Part shown: in pieces, positions 47,744 through 57,356 of the stretch
How the letters are laid out: each line of letters begins with the position of its first letter
How positions within the stretch are numbered: position 1 is the first letter of the stretch
Source of the DNA: CAVQGF01 sp045807945
GTDB taxonomy: Bacteria > Acidobacteriota > Terriglobia > Terriglobales > Acidobacteriaceae
Length of the DNA stretch: 64,000 nt
Direction: 5' to 3'
Assembly: GCA_045807945.1 (NCBI GenBank)
Contig: JBJMGI010000084.1
Coordinates: 1-64,000, forward strand
The notes under the pieces: generated by a model
The model's input: the letters and a program-made list of their open reading frames with translations, nothing else
What the model was told of the DNA's origin: nothing
The model's database searches: none
Made by a program: the position numbers and the translations under genes

Positions 47744-49342
47744 ATGTCTACTCCCCGCCCCAGCCTGCCTCGGCATCTGCCGCTCCGCCTTCCCCGGATA
47801 TGTGTTGCAGTCGTGGGCACCAACCCGGGCGAGATGATCGAGAAGGCCGAAGCCCTCAGCCGGGAGAACCCTTTTATCGAATTCCGGCTGGATTACCTTT
47901 CGAAGCCCGCCCTGATACTGCCGGGGCTCAAGAAATTCCTTGAATATCACAGTCATGTGATTGCGATTGCCACCTGCCGCCGTGCGGCTAATGGGGGAAA
48001 ATTTCGCGGTACGGTGCAGGGCGAAGTTGACATTCTAGTAAAGGCTGCGGCTGCCGGTTGCCAGATTGTGGACCTGTCGCTCGAGTCCGCGGCCAAGCTG
48101 AAGCCGGGCGAAGTGGAGAAGCTGCGGACGAAGGCCGGGCTCATTCTTTCGTATCACGATTTTCGCGGCACCAAAAACCTTGAGAAGACTTTCGAGCGGA
48201 TGCAGCAGTATCCGGCGGACTTCATCAAGATCGTTAGCACTGCGACGTGCCTCTACGACAACGTGACCATGATGAAGTTCCTGGAACACACCAGCGACAA
48301 CCGGTCGATGGTGGGCGTCTGTATGGGCGAGCAGGGCATCATCAGCCGCGTGCTCGGCGTTCGCGCCGGAAGCCAGTTCACCTTTGCTGCCGCCACCGTC
48401 GGCGAAGAGACCGCTCCCGGACAGATCGCGGCGCGCACGCTGCGTGAGACTTACCGCATCGAGCAGGTGGACAACGCAACCCGCGTATACGGAGTCGCCG
48501 GCGACCCGGTCTCGCATTCGTTGTCACCGTTGTTGATGAATACTGCGTTCCGCCGGGAAGCTATCAACGCGGTTTATCTTTCGCTGCACGCGAAGTCGAT
48601 CAAAGACCTGATCGCCTGCGCACGCGACATTCCTTTGCACGGCATCAGCGTCACCATGCCGTACAAGGAAGAGATCATCAAGCATCTCGACAACACGGAT
48701 CCCGTCACGGCGAAGATCGGGGCCTGCAACACCGTTATCCGCTCGCAGGATGGCAAGCTTTACGGGTTTAATACCGATGTGTTCGGGGTGCTGCGTCCGC
48801 TGGAAGCGCGCATCGCGATCAAGGACGCGGCGATCCTGGTTCTAGGCGCAGGCGGCGCTGCGCGGGCAGCTGTCTTTGGATTGCGTGAGCGCGGCGCTAA
48901 TGTATACGTGATGAACCGCACCGCTTCCGCCGGGCAACGATTGGCGAAGCAAGCCAAAGCGAAGTATCTAGGCAAGTCGCAACTCAAGCCGCTGATGAAG
49001 AAGATGCAGTTCCAGGTGGTGATCAACGCCACCTCAGTCGGCATGGACGATCCCGGCAAGCCGATGAAGAATTCGAAAGACACTCCGTTGAGTGAAGCCG
49101 AACTCAAGATGACGGGGGCGCGGTACTTGATGGAGATGGTCTACGCGCCCGCTGAGACCAAGCTGATGAAGATCGCGCGCGCTATGGGGATGGACATCAT
49201 AAGCGGCGCCGAAATGTTCGTCCATCAGGGCGCGCGCCAATTCGAGATCTGGACCGGCAAGCCGGCGCCGGCGGAAGACATGCACCGCGTGGTAGTGACC
49301 GCATTAGCGAGCCGCGCCGCGGCCGCAGCCGGCAAGAAATAA
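47744..49342 (+). CDS. aroDE: Bifunctional 3-dehydroquinate dehydratase (type I) / shikimate dehydrogenase
   Basis: This 532-residue fusion starts at ATG 47744; an upstream in-frame start at 47693 has no support. The N-terminal half is type I dehydroquinase with Glu46, His138 (LSYHDF) and the Schiff-base Lys162 (DFIKIVSTA). The C-terminal half is shikimate dehydrogenase: GDPVSHSLSPLLMNTAF, TMPYKEE (Lys308), FNTDVFG, the NADP loop VLGAGGAARAAVFGL, and NATSVGM. It catalyses steps three and four of the shikimate pathway. The plant-like domain order is unusual in bacteria. Confidence 0.94.
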   Translation: MSTPRPSLPRHLPLRLPRICVAVVGTNPGEMIEKAEALSRENPFIEFRLDYLSKPALILPGLKKFLEYHSHVIAIATCRRAANGGKFRGTVQGEVDILVKAAAAGCQIVDLSLESAAKLKPGEVEKLRTKAGLILSYHDFRGTKNLEKTFERMQQYPADFIKIVSTATCLYDNVTMMKFLEHTSDNRSMVGVCMGEQGIISRVLGVRAGSQFTFAAATVGEETAPGQIAARTLRETYRIEQVDNATRVYGVAGDPVSHSLSPLLMNTAFRREAINAVYLSLHAKSIKDLIACARDIPLHGISVTMPYKEEIIKHLDNTDPVTAKIGACNTVIRSQDGKLYGFNTDVFGVLRPLEARIAIKDAAILVLGAGGAARAAVFGLRERGANVYVMNRTASAGQRLAKQAKAKYLGKSQLKPLMKKMQFQVVINATSVGMDDPGKPMKNSKDTPLSEAELKMTGARYLMEMVYAPAETKLMKIARAMGMDIISGAEMFVHQGARQFEIWTGKPAPAEDMHRVVVTALASRAAAAAGKK

Positions 49343-49427
49343 ATCTCTGTGCGCACCCAATGAATAGACGAGCAGCTTTGGCTAATCGTGCAGCCATGCT
49401 TGTTGTAGGTGTGGTTCTACCGACTGA

Positions 49428-50180
49428 TCAGGCCTGTATCGGGATCAGCGAGCCGTTCGTGGGCGGAGCAGGAGACTTCTTCCGGTTCGCGAACGCGTGC
49501 TGATAGATGGAGTCGTAGCGGTGCGCTAACGCCTGGCAGTAGCTCTCGTTCCGCAATGGATTCACCCCATCGTGCCGCCAATTTTCCGGCAGCAAAACCA
49601 AAAAAACATTTTCTTTCGGTGCGCCGCGATCAAGCACCGCGTCGCGGACCACGCTGGAGTGGGTGATGATGGCTCCGGCGCGCGCCAAGATGAACTGTTC
49701 GGCCACCCGGAACGATCGCGCGATCCATGAATGCGCTTCGCATTGTCCTGCCGCGGTGGCCATCTCTTCCACGCATCCGTTCATGTCGTAAACCACGGCG
49801 CTGAAATTCCGTACGCCGGCCATTCCGGAGGAAAAAGAGTGCGCGTGCACGATCTCCGCGGTCTGGTCGGGGTCGGCTTCGAGCAGGCTCCGGCGCCACT
49901 GGCGAACGTCGTTCCATGCCGAGAGCAGCGAGGTCGGCTTGGAGCTGTCTTCCGCCGCGCGAAGATAGAGATCGGGCGTGCCGGAGCCGAGCGGAGTCAC
50001 CAGGAAGGGCTTCATCCCGGCCGAGACCTGAACGTCCACTAGTGGAAGAATGTCGCGCACCTGCGAGCAGGCATGCACCACGTTCCACGGACGAACACCT
50101 GTGGCCGTCTCCGGCGGAGCTGCGGTCTTGCGCGACAGGCGGTACTCTTCGCCAAGCTGCGGCGCGGTGCTGGAAGCCAT
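49428..50180 (-). CDS. Glycosyltransferase-like (GT4 N-terminal-like) protein
   Basis: The product has 250 residues. WNVVHACSQVRDILPLVDVQVSAGMKPFLVT, EIVHAHSFSSGMAGV and RVAEQFILARAGAIITHSSVVRDAVLDRGAPKENVFLVL resemble the N-terminal Rossmann half of GT4 glycosyltransferases, but no C-terminal nucleotide-sugar domain follows. It may be a degenerate or regulatory form. ATG lies immediately after the stop of the upstream GGDEF gene, so the two are co-transcribed. Confidence 0.55.
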   Translation of the reverse strand: MASSTAPQLGEEYRLSRKTAAPPETATGVRPWNVVHACSQVRDILPLVDVQVSAGMKPFLVTPLGSGTPDLYLRAAEDSSKPTSLLSAWNDVRQWRRSLLEADPDQTAEIVHAHSFSSGMAGVRNFSAVVYDMNGCVEEMATAAGQCEAHSWIARSFRVAEQFILARAGAIITHSSVVRDAVLDRGAPKENVFLVLLPENWRHDGVNPLRNESYCQALAHRYDSIYQHAFANRKKSPAPPTNGSLIPIQA

Positions 50181-51506
50181 CTAGGAAACCTCTTTTTGTC
50201 GCATTCGCTCCAGGTCGGAATAAAGCAGGACCCGGTTGCGTCCACTGTTCTTTGCGGTGTACATCGCTGAATCGGCACACTCAATGAGGTCGCGCTTGAA
50301 CTTCGCGTCCTGGCCGAAAACAGCTACTCCGATACTGATGCTCAAATGTTCCACGGCGTGTGGCGAGCCGGCAAAAAATTTTGCCTGCTCCACGGATCTC
50401 CTCAGACGTTCGGCAACGAACATAGCGCCCGGTCCATTCGTCTCCGGCAAGATGATGACGAATTCTTCGCCGCCATAGCGCGCCACAGTATCGACTTCGC
50501 GCATGTCGTGCATCAGGATGGAGGCCACGTCGCGCAATACCTGGTCGCCGGTGTGGTGGCCGTAGCGATCGTTCAATTGTTTGAAGTGATCTATGTCGAC
50601 CATGAGCAGAGCAAAGGGCTGCCCTTTGCGGTCACTGCGCGCCACCTCGGCCTCGAGCTGCTGCTCGAAGAAGCCGCGCGTTTTCAGGCCCGTCAGGTAA
50701 TCGGTAAAGGCGAAACGCACCAGCCCTTCGTTGGCGTAATCGCGCGTGAGCTGGTTCTCCGCCACGAGTGCCAGGATCCATAACAGCTGCGCGTCTTCGT
50801 GCGTGAAGGCGCGCTGTCCGCTGGAGAACAACTGCATCGAGCCCATCGCGCGATTGCTGACCATCAGCGGGATCGCCAATGCCGATTGTGACTTCAGGCT
50901 GTCTAGCAGAGCGTCTGCCTGGACGTTATGGCCGTGCTCGACAAGCATGGGGCGGCCGAACTTCGTCGTCCAAAAATTCAGGACGTTGCCACAGGTAAAA
51001 GCTTGCGGCGAGGCTTCGTCAAAACCGCGCGTCGCCAGCATGCGGACTTTTTCCTCCTCGTCGTCCCAAAAATAGAAAAGCGCACGATCGTGGGCGGTGA
51101 TCTCCGCTGCAAAATCGCCCAGCAGGTTCAGCGTGGCCTCTAGGTGCATCTGTAGCCCGCTCAGCATGCTAAGACGCAATATGACGTTCAGCTCCGCCGC
51201 CCGCTGCCGGATAGTCTCCTCGCTGAGCTCGGAGAAGACCTCGACAACGAATTTCTCGGGCGGAAATGAATCGTAAGCTTCAACTGCAAATGCCATGAAG
51301 TAGGGCCCCGGGCCGACAGACGGGAATATCCGACTAAGCGGCAGCACGCTTTCTGCCATCCATTTTCTGTAGACAGACCTGCGGGTTGCGGCGAATGACC
51401 TTACATTAGATGAGAATCGAGTGGCTACATTGAAGCACGAAAGTACCGCAGTGTGAGTGGCTGGATCGAAGGTCTTTACAACGCCGCAGCCCTGCCCGGC
51501 TTCCAA
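50181..51506 (-). CDS. GAF-GGDEF diguanylate cyclase
   Basis: The product has up to 441 residues; the first 50 look non-conserved, so the true start may be ATG 51359 or 51296. A GAF-like sensor (about 120-265) precedes the GGDEF domain: FTDYLTGLKTRGFFEQQL, MVDIDHFKQLNDRYGHHTGD and the active-site ARYGGEEFVIILPE, which is intact. The RxxD inhibitory site is not evident. It makes cyclic di-GMP in the cytoplasm, possibly feeding the adjacent glycosyltransferase-like protein (inference). Confidence 0.92.
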   Translation of the reverse strand: MEAGQGCGVVKTFDPATHTAVLSCFNVATRFSSNVRSFAATRRSVYRKWMAESVLPLSRIFPSVGPGPYFMAFAVEAYDSFPPEKFVVEVFSELSEETIRQRAAELNVILRLSMLSGLQMHLEATLNLLGDFAAEITAHDRALFYFWDDEEEKVRMLATRGFDEASPQAFTCGNVLNFWTTKFGRPMLVEHGHNVQADALLDSLKSQSALAIPLMVSNRAMGSMQLFSSGQRAFTHEDAQLLWILALVAENQLTRDYANEGLVRFAFTDYLTGLKTRGFFEQQLEAEVARSDRKGQPFALLMVDIDHFKQLNDRYGHHTGDQVLRDVASILMHDMREVDTVARYGGEEFVIILPETNGPGAMFVAERLRRSVEQAKFFAGSPHAVEHLSISIGVAVFGQDAKFKRDLIECADSAMYTAKNSGRNRVLLYSDLERMRQKEVS

Positions 51507-51564
51507 TATTCATACGCCAAGACTAAAGTTACCGACGGGCCCTTACTGTGATCGAGCGTGAGCT

Positions 51565-54500
51565 ATGCGAAAAGCCCTTAAAATCTTTGCCGCGATACTG
51601 GTTGTGTTGGTGCTGGTGCTCCTTGCCGCGCCATTCTTCTTAAACGTAAACCGCTACCACGACCGCATTCAGTCGGAGTTGCAGCAGAAGCTTGGGCGCC
51701 AAGTCTCGCTTGGGACCATGCACCTCAAGCTGATCCCGTTCGCCTTCCGGGTGGATAACGCCGTCATCGGCGAAGACCCGAATTTCGGCAAGGGGAGCAA
51801 CTTCGCTCAAGCCAATGAGCTATATGTCACAGCCGCGTTGATGCCGCTGCTACATGGAGACGTGCAGATCAAGTCTTTGGAGTTGCGTCAGCCGAAGATC
51901 GAGCTGATCAAGAACGCTGAGGGCAAGTGGAACTTTTCGTCGCTTGGCTCACCATCGCAGCAGCCGAACCAAGCTCAGCAGCAGGCGCCGTCGCAACCGC
52001 AAGCGCCAAACAAGCCATCTGCCGCGAATCCGCAGCCAGAAAAGCAGCGGCCCATCAGCTTGGAAGATCTGAAGATCACAGATGGCCAAGTCGCGCTGAC
52101 CGACAATCAGAAACACGAGAAGCGCGCCGTGTACGACCACATCGATCTGCGCTTGGTCGGCTACAGCCCCGATAAGCCATTCGACTTCGAACTTGCAGCG
52201 CACCTGCCCGGCCAGGGCGCGCAGCTCATCAAGCTCTCCGGAAAAGCCGGGCCGATCGATTCGCAGGATTCGATCAACACGCCTTTCAAAGGAAGCATCG
52301 ACCTCGACCACGTCTCGCTGGACGCTCTGCAGCGCTTCCTGAACAGCTCTGCCCTCGAGAACAGCGACGCCGTAGCCAGCGGCAAAGCTGACCTGACCAA
52401 CGATAACGGCAAAGCTTCAGGTTCCGGCTCGCTGAAGCTGGAGCAGGCGCGCTTCAATGGACACGATCTCGGCTACCCAATCTCGGCCGACTTCGACTTG
52501 AGTGCAGACATGAACTCGAAGCTGCTTGAGGTCCGTAAAGGGAACATCAAGCTTGGCTCGACGCCGCTCGACATAACCGGTAGGGTGAACGCCCAACCAA
52601 CGCCGGCGCAGCTGGATGTGCAGCTCAAGGCGAACAATGTGAGCATTCAAGAGGCTGCGCGGTTGGCGGCATCGCTCGGAGTGGCATTCAATCCTAGCGC
52701 CACGATCGCGGGACAGCTCAGTGCGGACATTCGCGCGCAGGGTTCGAGCAAGAGCCCGGCGATGAATGGTTCAATCAGCGGACGCGACCTGACGATCACC
52801 GGGGCTCAACTGAAGTCGCCGGTAAAAGTGAACTCGATAGAGTTGGCGCTTGCGCCGGATTCCATCCGCTCGAACAACTTCACCGCGTCTACCGGTCGGA
52901 CAAACGTGGCGGTGCAATTCGCGTTGGCGAAGTACACGTCCCCCAGCCCTTCGATAGACGCTACCGTTCGCACGCTCAATGGCGAACTTGGCGAGCTGCT
53001 CACCATCGCCAAAGCTTATGGCGTAAACGCCGTGGAAGGGATGAACGGCTCGGGTGCAGTCGCGCTCGATTTGCACGCCGTGGGGCCGGTCAAAGGCGCG
53101 GGAGCAATGAACCTGAGCGGCAGCGGCAAGCTCCAGAACGCGACGATTGAGTCCGACAACCTGACGAAGCCGCTGCAGGTCCGAAACGCTGATCTTCGTT
53201 TTACGCAAGATTCTGCGGTCTTCGAAAATCTGAACGCAGGCATCGGATCCACAAACGCCAGCGGCAACCTGACCGCGAAAAACTTCACTGCACCACAGGT
53301 GCAGTTCACGCTCAATGCGGACAAGATCAACGTGGTCGAGCTGAAATCACTGTTCAAGGATCAGCCGCAGCAACAGCAGCAAAAGTCAGCGCAGATGGAT
53401 TGGAGCCTTGTTCCTTCCGCCTATGCGCAGAAGCCGGCTGCGGCTCAGCCGAGCTTGATCGCGCGCACCAGCGGAACCGGCACTATCAGCGTCGGGACCA
53501 TCATCAACGACAAGCTCGTGCTGAATAACGTTCACTCGAACGTGAACATCGATCATGGCGTGATCAAGCTTGCGCCCATCACCGCGCAGGCGTATGGCGG
53601 CACTACCAACGGCACCATCACGGTGGACGCGCGCAACACTCCGATGCGCTATGCCGTTGACACTACGCTCAACAACGTGGACGCGAACAAGCTGCTCTCC
53701 TCGGTGTCATCGCTGAAGTCGCTCTACGGGATCATGGCCACGAACGCCAAGCTGAATTTCGCCAGCGACGCCGACAGCTCCGACATCGCGCGCAGCTTAA
53801 ATGGCAACGTCGCACTCGGTTTGAACAACGGGAAGATCATGGGAATGGATATTCCATACGAACTCGCGGCAGCGGGACAGTTCCTCTCGCCGGGGCAGGT
53901 GAAGCGCGACTTCACGAACATCAACAAGGTCACCGGCGACATGAACATCCAGAACGGCGTCGCGCAGACCAACAACTTCAAGGCATTCATTGACGATGGA
54001 ACCATCGCTGCAACCGGAGCAGCCAACCTCGCCGATCAATCCTTGAACATGCATGTGACGGCGGTGCTCAACAAGGAATTCAGCCAACGCGTCGGCGGAA
54101 CCAACATCGGCGGATATCTCCAGACGGCGCTTGCCAACAAGAATGGCGAACTGGTTATTCCCGTGATCGTAACGGGCACATTCCAGAATCCGCACTTCGC
54201 GCCCGACCTGCAGAAGATCGCGCAGATGAAGCTGGATAACCTGGTACCCACTCTGGGGAATCCCGGAGCGCTGGGCAGCATTCTCGGCGGCGTCCTCGGG
54301 AACAACAAACAGCAGGGAACGAACGGTCAGCCCGCGCAGAAGCAGGACAAGGTTGGGCAGATCCTCGGCGCGTTGGGTGGCAAGCAGCCGCAGCAACAGC
54401 AGCAGACGCAAGGTCAGCAACAGCCGCAGCAGCAGGGCGAGCCTGCGCCGCAGCAAGGGCAGCAGCCAAGCTCGACAACCCAGCAGCAGCAGAATAAACA

Positions 54501-54648
54501 GCCGAGCTGGGGCGACATCCTGCAGGGTGCTCTGGGCGGGCAGAAGAAACAGCAGCCGACTTCTACCCAGCAGCCCGCACAACAGCCTGCGCCGGAGCAA
54601 CAGAAGCCCAAAGACTACTCGGAGCAGCCGCCGCAACAACCGAAGTAA
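51565..54648 (+). CDS. AsmA family protein with Gln-rich C-terminus
   Basis: The product has 1027 residues. The N-terminal anchor (about 5-27, ALKIFAAILVVLVLVLLAAPFFL) is followed by AsmA motifs: VNRYHDRIQSELQQKLGRQVSLGTMHLKLIPFAF and ADELYV-like, then LELRQPKIELIKNAEGKWNFSSL. A Gln/Pro linker separates this from the long beta-helical repeat region and the AsmA_2 C-terminal block (GVAQTNNFKAFIDDGTIAATG). The last 130 residues are Gln/Pro-rich low complexity. AsmA-like proteins bridge inner and outer membranes for phospholipid transport; that role is inferred. Monocistronic with terminator. Confidence 0.9.
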   Translation: MRKALKIFAAILVVLVLVLLAAPFFLNVNRYHDRIQSELQQKLGRQVSLGTMHLKLIPFAFRVDNAVIGEDPNFGKGSNFAQANELYVTAALMPLLHGDVQIKSLELRQPKIELIKNAEGKWNFSSLGSPSQQPNQAQQQAPSQPQAPNKPSAANPQPEKQRPISLEDLKITDGQVALTDNQKHEKRAVYDHIDLRLVGYSPDKPFDFELAAHLPGQGAQLIKLSGKAGPIDSQDSINTPFKGSIDLDHVSLDALQRFLNSSALENSDAVASGKADLTNDNGKASGSGSLKLEQARFNGHDLGYPISADFDLSADMNSKLLEVRKGNIKLGSTPLDITGRVNAQPTPAQLDVQLKANNVSIQEAARLAASLGVAFNPSATIAGQLSADIRAQGSSKSPAMNGSISGRDLTITGAQLKSPVKVNSIELALAPDSIRSNNFTASTGRTNVAVQFALAKYTSPSPSIDATVRTLNGELGELLTIAKAYGVNAVEGMNGSGAVALDLHAVGPVKGAGAMNLSGSGKLQNATIESDNLTKPLQVRNADLRFTQDSAVFENLNAGIGSTNASGNLTAKNFTAPQVQFTLNADKINVVELKSLFKDQPQQQQQKSAQMDWSLVPSAYAQKPAAAQPSLIARTSGTGTISVGTIINDKLVLNNVHSNVNIDHGVIKLAPITAQAYGGTTNGTITVDARNTPMRYAVDTTLNNVDANKLLSSVSSLKSLYGIMATNAKLNFASDADSSDIARSLNGNVALGLNNGKIMGMDIPYELAAAGQFLSPGQVKRDFTNINKVTGDMNIQNGVAQTNNFKAFIDDGTIAATGAANLADQSLNMHVTAVLNKEFSQRVGGTNIGGYLQTALANKNGELVIPVIVTGTFQNPHFAPDLQKIAQMKLDNLVPTLGNPGALGSILGGVLGNNKQQGTNGQPAQKQDKVGQILGALGGKQPQQQQQTQGQQQPQQQGEPAPQQGQQPSSTTQQQQNKQPSWGDILQGALGGQKKQQPTSTQQPAQQPAPEQQKPKDYSEQPPQQPK

Positions 54649-54672
54649 CAGCGCAAGTGAGCCGCGAATAAA

Positions 54673-54699
54673 AAAACGCCGCCTCAAAGGCGGCGTTTT
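54673..54699. terminator. Bidirectional terminator between asmA-like and dksA-like genes
   Basis: An 11-bp perfect stem (54673-54683 with 54689-54699) with a TCAAA loop has A-tract and T-tract flanks. It lies between the two convergent genes. Confidence 0.88.
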
Positions 54700-54717
54700 C
54701 AATTTCTGCCGGATCGA

Positions 54718-55083
54718 CTATCCCGCGTTCTCCAGCTGTCCACGCTCCAGCTTCTCCTGGCAGGCGATGCAGAAGCGGGTCCACGGAACGGCTTCCAGCC
54801 GCTTGGCATTGATCTCTTCTCCGCATGAGATGCACTGCCCGAAGGTCCCGGTGCGCATGCGGTCGAGCGCGCCTTCCACCATGTTCAAGAGCTGGCGTTC
54901 ATTGTTGCTCTGATGGAACAGGAACTCCTTGTTGTAGGAGTTCGCGGCCTTGTCCGCGATGTCCTGCGCGGTTTCGCTGTCGGCGGCGCGGCCGTCCTGC
55001 TCAGTGCGCGAGACCGCTTTGCGCATTTCCTGCTGGCGCTCTTCCAGTCTCTTCTTGAACTGATCTAACTTCTTCTTATCCAT
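54718..55083 (-). CDS. dksA: DksA/TraR family zinc-finger regulator
   Basis: From ATG 55083 (AAGGA upstream) the product has 121 residues. The N-terminal coiled coil (KKLDQFKKRLEERQQEMRKAVSRTEQD) is followed by DIADKAANSYNKEFLFHQSNNER, and the zinc finger C84-x2-C87 ... C105-x2-C108 closes the protein. DksA binds RNA polymerase with ppGpp to control stable-RNA and amino acid promoters. An upstream in-frame extension to 55224 lacks family similarity. Confidence 0.9.
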   Translation of the reverse strand: MDKKKLDQFKKRLEERQQEMRKAVSRTEQDGRAADSETAQDIADKAANSYNKEFLFHQSNNERQLLNMVEGALDRMRTGTFGQCISCGEEINAKRLEAVPWTRFCIACQEKLERGQLENAG

Positions 55084-55636
55084 GGGGTCCTTGATTCCCT
55101 CAGCGCACTTATCGGAACACTTGCATTTGCTGAATCTAAGATGATAAGCGCGAAAGAAAAGCAGCGTCAACTCTGAGACGCAGTTGCTAGCACCCGTACT
55201 CGGTGGCAGAAAAAGCTTTTCCACAACTTACGGAGACACGAAAGAAAATTAGATGCTGGGTGCGGGGAAATCCAAACCCTGTTAATCGGAAAGACTGAGC
55301 ACTGGGTAGTGGTAGTGAGTACTCAGCAAACAAAAAAGCCGCCCATTTCTGGGCGGCTCAAAAGAGGCAAGGGAGGGAAGGAAACTAAATTCTCGGTAGG
55401 CTAAGGTGCAAGGCGCCGGCCCGCAAGCGAACCGGACAAATGAAGATCACAGAGGTACACATCATGCAGTTTGGCCTCTTTTACTCTCTCTGTAAAAGCA
55501 CTTAGAACACCAAAGCTCCTGATGCATGTCCACTGAAAGGCCAACTGTAAGTCATTGGTGAAAAAAGGATTTACTGAGAGAGCAGCAACTCGCGCCAGGA
55601 TACGTCACTAGGAAAAGTGGAAGCAAAGTACCACGT
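55084..55636. other. 553-base gene-free stretch with one terminator
   Basis: No convincing ORF of 40 residues or more is visible on either strand. It holds a minus-strand terminator at 55337-55358 and a small 7-bp hairpin (55478-55484 with 55492-55498). The segment 55360-55636 would form a 3' untranslated tail of the NtrC-type regulator transcript or harbour a small RNA. The segment 55084-55336 is the probable promoter region of dksA. Confidence 0.5.
55337..55358 (-). terminator. Terminator on the minus strand, 280 bases past the regulator gene
   Basis: A perfect 9-bp stem (55337-55345 with 55350-55358) with a 4-base loop is followed on the minus strand by TTTTTTG, so it is a standard Rho-independent terminator. 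Confidence 0.8.
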
Positions 55637-57151
55637 CTAAGCAGGTTGTTGCCGAGGATTGACCTTGGCTTCCTCAGAGGCAAGTTTCGCCGCCTTGCCC
55701 TGCTCTTCAATGGCCTTCAGTTTATTCAGGAGAGCTTTGTAGCTCACGCGCAGGATCTTAGCGGCCTGGCGTCGGTTCCACCGGGTTTGCGCCAGCACGC
55801 GTTCGATGGCTTCGCGTTCCGCCTGCATTGCGGCGCGCCGGCCGATCTCGAGCAATGACGGCATCTCGAGCGGGCCATTCGCGGTGGACTGGAATGCGCT
55901 TTCCACCGTCGGTTGCGCGAGCGAAACGATTCTGCCATTCGAATCGCGCGACCCGGCAGCCAAAGAGGTGACGATCGGCTTGTGGGTGGAGAGTTCGCGA
56001 ATGATCTGCGCCTCGTTGCCGACGATCACATACCGCTTCACCAGATTTTCCAGCTCACGGATGTTCCCCGGCCATGCATACTCCATCATTCGGCTCACCG
56101 CGTAGTCGGAAAATGCGGGCGGCTGCTTTCCGTAGTACTCGCTGTACTTGCGCAGGAAGAATTCCAGGAACACCGGTATCTCTTCCTGCCGCTCTCGTAG
56201 CGGCGGAATGTGTATCGTCACGACGTTCAGGCGGTAAAAGAGATCTTCGCGGAATGTGCCTTCTTCTACGGCGCGCTCCAGCGGTTTGTTGGTTGCGGCC
56301 AGCACGCGAACATCGACCGAGATGTCGCGCTTGCCGCCGAGGCGCGCGAATTCACCATCCTGCAGGACGTGCAGGAGCTTGGCTTGCAGGGCCGGATGCA
56401 TCTCGCTGATCTCGTCGAGGAAGATGGTGCCGTAGTTGGCCTGCTCGAACTTACCTAGCTTCTGGCGGTTCGCGCCGGTGAAGGCCCCGGGCTCGTAGCC
56501 AAAGAGTTCGCTTTCCAGCAACTCGCTGGGAATCGCGGCACAGTTCACCTTCACGAAGGGCTTTTCGCGGCGTGTCGAATTTCCGTAGACCATGCGCGCG
56601 ACAACTTCTTTGCCGGAGCCGCTTTCGCCCCGAATGAGCACGGTAACGTTTGTGTCCGCTACTTGCTCCACCGTCATCTTTACTTCTTCCATCTTCGGAC
56701 TGGTGCCGAAGAGCATGGAGAAATCAGACTGGCGGCGGACCTGGTCGCGAAGCTGTGTGACTTCCTGCACCTGGCGCTCGCGTTCGAGCACTCGCGCCAT
56801 TCGCTGGTCGAGATCTTTCGGCTCAAACGGCTTCGGGATGTAATCGTCAGCCCCGAGCTTTGAGGCTTTGAAGATGAAGTCGGCGTCCTGCTGCGAGCTG
56901 AGCATGATCACCGAAACATCGGGCTTGATTTGCTTCAAGCGCTCCAGAGTCTCGATGCCGCTCATCCCGGCGGTGTTCACGTCGAGCAGCACCAGCACCG
57001 GATCGTACACGCGGAACATGCGGATGGCTTCTTCGCCCGTCGCGGCACTGCTCACATCGAAACTTTTGCGGAGAAGATGATTGACCAGGAACTTGGCCAT
57101 TGCTGGGTCGTCATCGACCACGAGGATGCGGATCTTTTGGTTCGGCAGCAT
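55637..57151 (-). CDS. NtrC-type sigma-54-dependent response regulator
   Basis: The product has 504 residues. Receiver domain: DDD13-15, phosphoacceptor Asp57 (VLLDVNTAGM) and Lys107. AAA+ domain: Walker A GESGSGKE (175-182), GAFTGA (222-227) for sigma-54 contact, and Walker B near IFLDEI. The C-terminal Fis-type helix-turn-helix reads WNRRQAAKILRVSYKALLNKL. It activates sigma-54 promoters when phosphorylated. No partner histidine kinase is adjacent. Transcription probably ends at the hairpin 55337-55358. Confidence 0.94.
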   Translation of the reverse strand: MLPNQKIRILVVDDDPAMAKFLVNHLLRKSFDVSSAATGEEAIRMFRVYDPVLVLLDVNTAGMSGIETLERLKQIKPDVSVIMLSSQQDADFIFKASKLGADDYIPKPFEPKDLDQRMARVLERERQVQEVTQLRDQVRRQSDFSMLFGTSPKMEEVKMTVEQVADTNVTVLIRGESGSGKEVVARMVYGNSTRREKPFVKVNCAAIPSELLESELFGYEPGAFTGANRQKLGKFEQANYGTIFLDEISEMHPALQAKLLHVLQDGEFARLGGKRDISVDVRVLAATNKPLERAVEEGTFREDLFYRLNVVTIHIPPLRERQEEIPVFLEFFLRKYSEYYGKQPPAFSDYAVSRMMEYAWPGNIRELENLVKRYVIVGNEAQIIRELSTHKPIVTSLAAGSRDSNGRIVSLAQPTVESAFQSTANGPLEMPSLLEIGRRAAMQAEREAIERVLAQTRWNRRQAAKILRVSYKALLNKLKAIEEQGKAAKLASEEAKVNPRQQPA

Positions 57152-57356
57152 GGGAACGGGTCGGGCCTCCAGGGGTATGGTCGAGCCGAAGACTGCGCCG
57201 GGCTAAAATGCCCGGATTTGGGTCACTCATGTAGGCAGAAGTGGAACCTTAGGCCTATTTTATGGCGAGGGAGCACGCGCATTCCACCTCACCGTGTACT
57301 CTGATGCTTACTGTGGGTAGAAAGATAGCCTGTGTAGCGTCACTTTTAAAGCAGAA

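Noticed and set aside
55380..55480. Possible riboswitch (c-di-GMP-like GCAAG/GAACC elements)
   Set aside because: The conserved GEMM core and paired helices could not be drawn, and no downstream gene in the right orientation is controlled by it.
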